Positions 14,985 through 16,191 of a stretch of 16,191 nt of DNA are shown here, piece after piece. The stretch's first letter is position 1; each line of letters begins with the position of its first letter. The notes under the pieces were generated by a model. That model had not been told where the DNA came from. It did no database searches and worked only from the letters and a program-made list of their open reading frames with translations. Origin of the DNA: Pyrinomonadaceae bacterium (GTDB taxonomy: Bacteria; Acidobacteriota; Blastocatellia; Pyrinomonadales; Pyrinomonadaceae); assembly GCA_013812565.1 (NCBI GenBank), contig JACCTF010000060.1:1-16191 (forward strand). Reading direction: 5' to 3'. Both the position numbers and the translations under genes were made by a program.

Positions 14985-15881
14985 ATGTCAGCTTTACATA
15001 ACGGCAATCTCCAGGAACTCGTCGAGCAGATCACGGATGTGATCGTCGCACGCCTGAACGGCGACACAACAGAGCAGACGCGGCTGTGCGGCTGCGCGTC
15101 GGAGTGCTTTCATCGGTGCCCGGAGCGGATGCAGCGAGTGGTAGATGCGGGGGCGGCGCGCATCGGTCTGGTGCTTGGCGAAACCGCATCGGCACGCGAC
15201 TGGGCCAGCCTGATTGATCACACGCTGCTCAAGCCGGAGGCGACGGAAGATGACATCCGGCGTTTGTGCGCGGAAGCCGCCGAGTACCTCTTTGCGTCCG
15301 TGTGCGTCAACCCGACGTGGGTGCGCGCTGCGGCGTGTCACCTGCGAGGCGCAAACATTCCCGTCTGCACCGTGATCGGTTTTCCGCTCGGCGCAACGCT
15401 CGCGGACGTGAAGGCATATGAAACCAGACGCGCAATCTCGCATGGAGCGCGCGAGGTGGACATGGTGATTAACATCGGCGCGCTTAAGAGCGGCGACGAT
15501 TGTCTGGTTGAATACGACATCCGCCAGGTTGTCGAAGCGGCGCATGAGTTTGAGGTGCTGTGTAAGGTGATCATTGAAGCGGCGCTCTTGACGGATGAAG
15601 AGAAGGTGCGCGCGTGCGTGGCGGCGAAACGCGCGGGCGCAGATTTCGTAAAGACCTCAACCGGATTTGCGAAAGGCGGCGCGACTGTGGCCGATGTCCA
15701 GTTGATGCGACAAACAGTGGGCGTGGGATTGGGCGTTAAGGCAGCAGGCGGAGTTCGCGGATTAGAGGAAGCTCGCTCGATGATCGAGGCAGGCGCAACG
15801 CGCATCGGCGCGAGCGTCGGCGTGAAGATCGCGCAGGAAGCCTCGGGCGTAAAAACCGTCACGGCGGCGAGCGCGTATTGA
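14985..15881 (+). CDS. deoC: Deoxyribose-phosphate aldolase with microcompartment-like N-terminal extension
   Basis: DeoC cleaves 2-deoxyribose 5-phosphate to acetaldehyde and glyceraldehyde 3-phosphate. The aldolase domain (about 73-285 of 298) has IDHTLLKP 77-84, FASVCVNP 103-110, [14 protein letters not shown] 157-170 with the catalytic Asp, FVKTSTGF 221-228 with the Schiff-base Lys, and VKAAGGVR 251-258 with the second Lys. The first 70 residues are extra: an amphipathic helix [16 protein letters not shown] (9-24) like an encapsulation peptide, then a Cys-rich segment with C35, C37, C41 and C45, and a short DAGAARIG element. I chose the ATG at 14985 because AGGG lies nine bases upstream; an ATG at 14976 and a TTG at 14955 are in frame. 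With the modified rpiB this suggests an SPU-type microcompartment; acetaldehyde is a typical volatile intermediate of such shells. A GTGACAA repeat follows 15 bases after the stop. Confidence 0.95.
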   Translation: MSALHNGNLQELVEQITDVIVARLNGDTTEQTRLCGCASECFHRCPERMQRVVDAGAARIGLVLGETASARDWASLIDHTLLKPEATEDDIRRLCAEAAEYLFASVCVNPTWVRAAACHLRGANIPVCTVIGFPLGATLADVKAYETRRAISHGAREVDMVINIGALKSGDDCLVEYDIRQVVEAAHEFEVLCKVIIEAALLTDEEKVRACVAAKRAGADFVKTSTGFAKGGATVADVQLMRQTVGVGLGVKAAGGVRGLEEARSMIEAGATRIGASVGVKIAQEASGVKTVTAASAY

Positions 15882-15896
15882 AGCCTAACAACTTGA

Positions 15897-16060
15897 AAGT
15901 GACAAGTGAACAGTGATAAGTGACAAGCAAGAGTATGTTAATGCGACATGCTCATTGCTTTGGCGGAAGAGATACGATGGTCGTGCACCAAGTCTTTGAC
16001 ACTGCATTTTCACACATTGCTTCGTCCAACTTGTCACTCTTTACTTGTTACTTGTCACTT
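15897..16060. repeat. Inverted GTGACAA heptamer repeats flanking about 100 bases
   Basis: A 31-base left arm (15897-15927) and a 31-base right arm (16060-16030, minus strand) agree at 25 positions. Both begin AAGTGACAAGT and end AGTGACAAG. The left arm is GTGACAA GTGAACA GTGATAA GTGACAA followed by GCAAGA, nearly identical to 10407-10440. The interior (about 15933-16029) has no gene or RNA that I recognise. The element lies between deoC and a converging partial gene whose stop codon (TAA, 16050-16048) is inside the right arm. Confidence 0.8.
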
Positions 16061-16191
16061 CTCAGCGAAGACCTTGACAACTCTCCCCACAACGCATTCA
16101 AATAGCCCGCACTCCTAACTGCACGGTAGACTCGAATCGCTTCCACTACGGGAAACTTGCCCCGGATGATATGCGACCTCGGATGCGCTCG
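16048..16191 (-). CDS. C-terminal end of an unidentified protein (runs off right edge)
   Basis: A minus-strand frame is open from the right edge to a TAA at 16050-16048, giving 47 residues. The part FPVVEAIRVYRAVRSAGYLN followed by ALWGELSR has a coding-like composition with a probable amphipathic helix. The last residues (about LRSDK) and the stop are provided by the GTGACAA repeat, just as at the ends of deoB and hpt. I do not recognise the family, and a chance open frame of this length remains possible. If real, the gene converges on deoC. Confidence 0.45.
   Translation of the reverse strand, partial: RAHPRSHIIRGKFPVVEAIRVYRAVRSAGYLNALWGELSRSSLRSDK

Overview
The window looks like chromosomal DNA of an Acidobacteriota bacterium, probably of the Blastocatellia type. 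The best clue is a secreted von Willebrand factor A protein at 7825-9099 that resembles the acidobacterial VWFA-related family. Base composition is moderately GC-rich, with many GTG and possible TTG starts. This placement is inferred from protein character and was not tested by phylogeny.

Left part (1-7294). Everything recognisable is on the minus strand. In transcription order it runs: tRNA-Val(TAC), tRNA-Asp(GTC), a strong hairpin terminator, moeA and moaC (molybdenum cofactor synthesis), an M50-type membrane metalloprotease, a small unknown protein, uvrA (excision repair), a GatB/YqeY-domain protein overlapping uvrA, and the first 55 codons of rimP. rimP has its own sigma70-like promoter and an attenuator-like hairpin in its leader.

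Middle (7295-11032). A roughly 500-base stretch holds at most one doubtful small ORF. It is followed by the plus-strand vWA gene and deoB (phosphopentomutase). deoB converges on a minus-strand hypoxanthine phosphoribosyltransferase gene. The last codons of both genes lie inside one palindrome with perfect 17-bp arms.

Right part (11185-15881). A plus-strand run encodes a two-gene 5'-nucleotidase (C-terminal domain first, then the catalytic domain), an RpiB-type sugar-phosphate isomerase, a membrane-anchored endonuclease/exonuclease/phosphatase-fold protein and DeoC (deoxyribose-phosphate aldolase). RpiB and DeoC both carry N-terminal extensions with a short amphipathic helix resembling bacterial microcompartment encapsulation peptides. 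RpiB plus DeoC is the signature enzyme pair of sugar-phosphate-utilising (SPU) microcompartment loci. Together with deoB, hpt and the nucleotidase this suggests a nucleotide/nucleoside scavenging route: extracytoplasmic nucleotide to nucleoside, pentose 1-phosphate to pentose 5-phosphate, then isomerisation or aldol cleavage, possibly inside a protein shell. No shell gene and no nucleoside phosphorylase gene is visible in the window.

Intergenic spaces on the right contain a striking set of 7-base-periodic repeats (GTGACAA-type, GATGTTA-type, GGATGAA-type). Three of the four occurrences are arranged as inverted arms, and several carry a GCAAGA core. A partial minus-strand gene of unknown function at the right edge ends inside one of them.
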